From NCBI GenBank assembly GCA_030627155.1, contig DAOUSP010000080.1, positions 1-6,027 of the forward strand: a DNA stretch of 6,027 bases. Reading direction: 5' to 3'. Shown here one piece after another: positions 5,746 to 6,027 of the stretch. The translations under genes were made by a program, and so were the position numbers. Below the pieces are notes generated by a model that was not told the origin of the DNA, made no database searches, and was given only the letters and a program-made list of their open reading frames with translations. The stretch's first letter is position 1, and every line of letters begins with the position of its first letter. Origin of the DNA: Candidatus Aminicenantota bacterium. GTDB lineage: Bacteria; Acidobacteriota; Aminicenantia; Aminicenantales; Aminicenantaceae.

Positions 5746-6027
5746 CTAAGGCCTCTTGGTTTTTAAATAATCAAACAACTTGGAATACTTTTCCAAAATA
5801 CGGGTCCATGAATAATTTTGTTTAACATATCTTAACCCATTTTCCCCCATTGCCCCTCTCAATTTCGTGTCTTTAATCATAAGATCCAGCGCTTCTGCAA
5901 ACTCTTCGAACTCAGAATAATACAAGCCACTCTGGCCATCCAGGCAGTGTTGTCTGAGAGGATCGGTTCTTTCTTGAACCAAAATAGGGGTCTTTACAGC
6001 CATAGATTCTAATGCTGCCATACACAA
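5746..6027 (-). CDS. glycosyltransferase, GT-B fold (GT4/group 1), C-terminal fragment
   Basis: Only the last 93-94 codons lie in the window; the N-terminal acceptor domain and most of the donor domain are beyond the right edge. The TTG at 6025-6027 is an internal Leu codon, not a start. The visible part begins in the E-x7-E region of GT4 enzymes: LCMAALESMAVKTPILV, where E7 is the second glutamate, which contacts the nucleotide-sugar donor. The turn DGQSGLYYSEFEEFAEAL (30-47) and the final helices GENGLRYVKQNYSWTRILEKY (61-81) are typical of the family C-terminus. The usual GG-x-x-E segment is replaced by TDPLRQHC (21-28), a variant I recall in a GT4 subgroup. The donor sugar and product (lipopolysaccharide, capsule or another surface glycan) cannot be told. 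The stop is TAG, 122 bp before mglA. Confidence 0.85.
   Translation of the reverse strand: MCMAALESMAVKTPILVQERTDPLRQHCLDGQSGLYYSEFEEFAEALDLMIKDTKLRGAMGENGLRYVKQNYSWTRILEKYSKLFDYLKTKRP

Noticed and set aside
1..6027. A new multi-gene defence, biosynthetic or mobile system
   Set aside because: All four complete genes belong to known families with unrelated roles, spacing is loose, and there are no mobile-element, toxin-antitoxin, repeat-array or phage signatures.

Overview
This window is bacterial chromosomal DNA, AT-rich by eye (about 40% G+C, not computed). It carries four complete genes and one gene truncated at the window edge, all on the minus strand. In transcription order, from high to low coordinates, they are: the C-terminal end of a GT-B glycosyltransferase, an MglA-family Ras-like GTPase with a long charged tail, a YifB/ComM Mg-chelatase-like AAA+ ATPase, an ACT-domain malic enzyme, and an exported AbgB-like M20 amidohydrolase. 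A short open reading tail at the left edge may be the end of a convergent plus-strand gene, but this is weak.

The gaps between genes are 122, 78, 109 and 206 bp, so this is not a tightly packed operon. Possible sigma70-type promoters lie before mglA (TTGACT-17-TAAGAA with an extended TG), before the malic enzyme (TTTAGA-16-TATAAT) and, less convincingly, before the amidohydrolase. No convincing GC-rich hairpin plus T-tract terminator was found in any gap, so readthrough between neighbours is possible. No stretch over 300 bp lacks a gene. I see no rRNA or tRNA gene, insertion sequence, CRISPR array or phage gene.

The taxon cannot be fixed from this sequence. MglA GTPases are best known from Myxococcota and occur in other phyla such as Acidobacteriota, Nitrospirota and Thermus-Deinococcus. 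A secreted amidohydrolase with a Sec-type signal peptide and near-perfect AGGAGG ribosome binding sites fit a bacterium of that broad sort. Naming a phylum would be a guess.

The genes do not form one recognisable pathway. They cover cell-surface glycan synthesis, polarity or surface motility signalling, DNA processing of the natural-transformation type, C4-to-C3 carbon flow (malate to pyruvate), and periplasmic or extracellular peptide/amide hydrolysis. I find no convincing undescribed multi-gene system. The points most worth checking are a 9-bp segment that could pair with the amidohydrolase Shine-Dalgarno, the charged C-terminal extension of MglA, and the partly lost cysteine cluster in the YifB/ComM protein.
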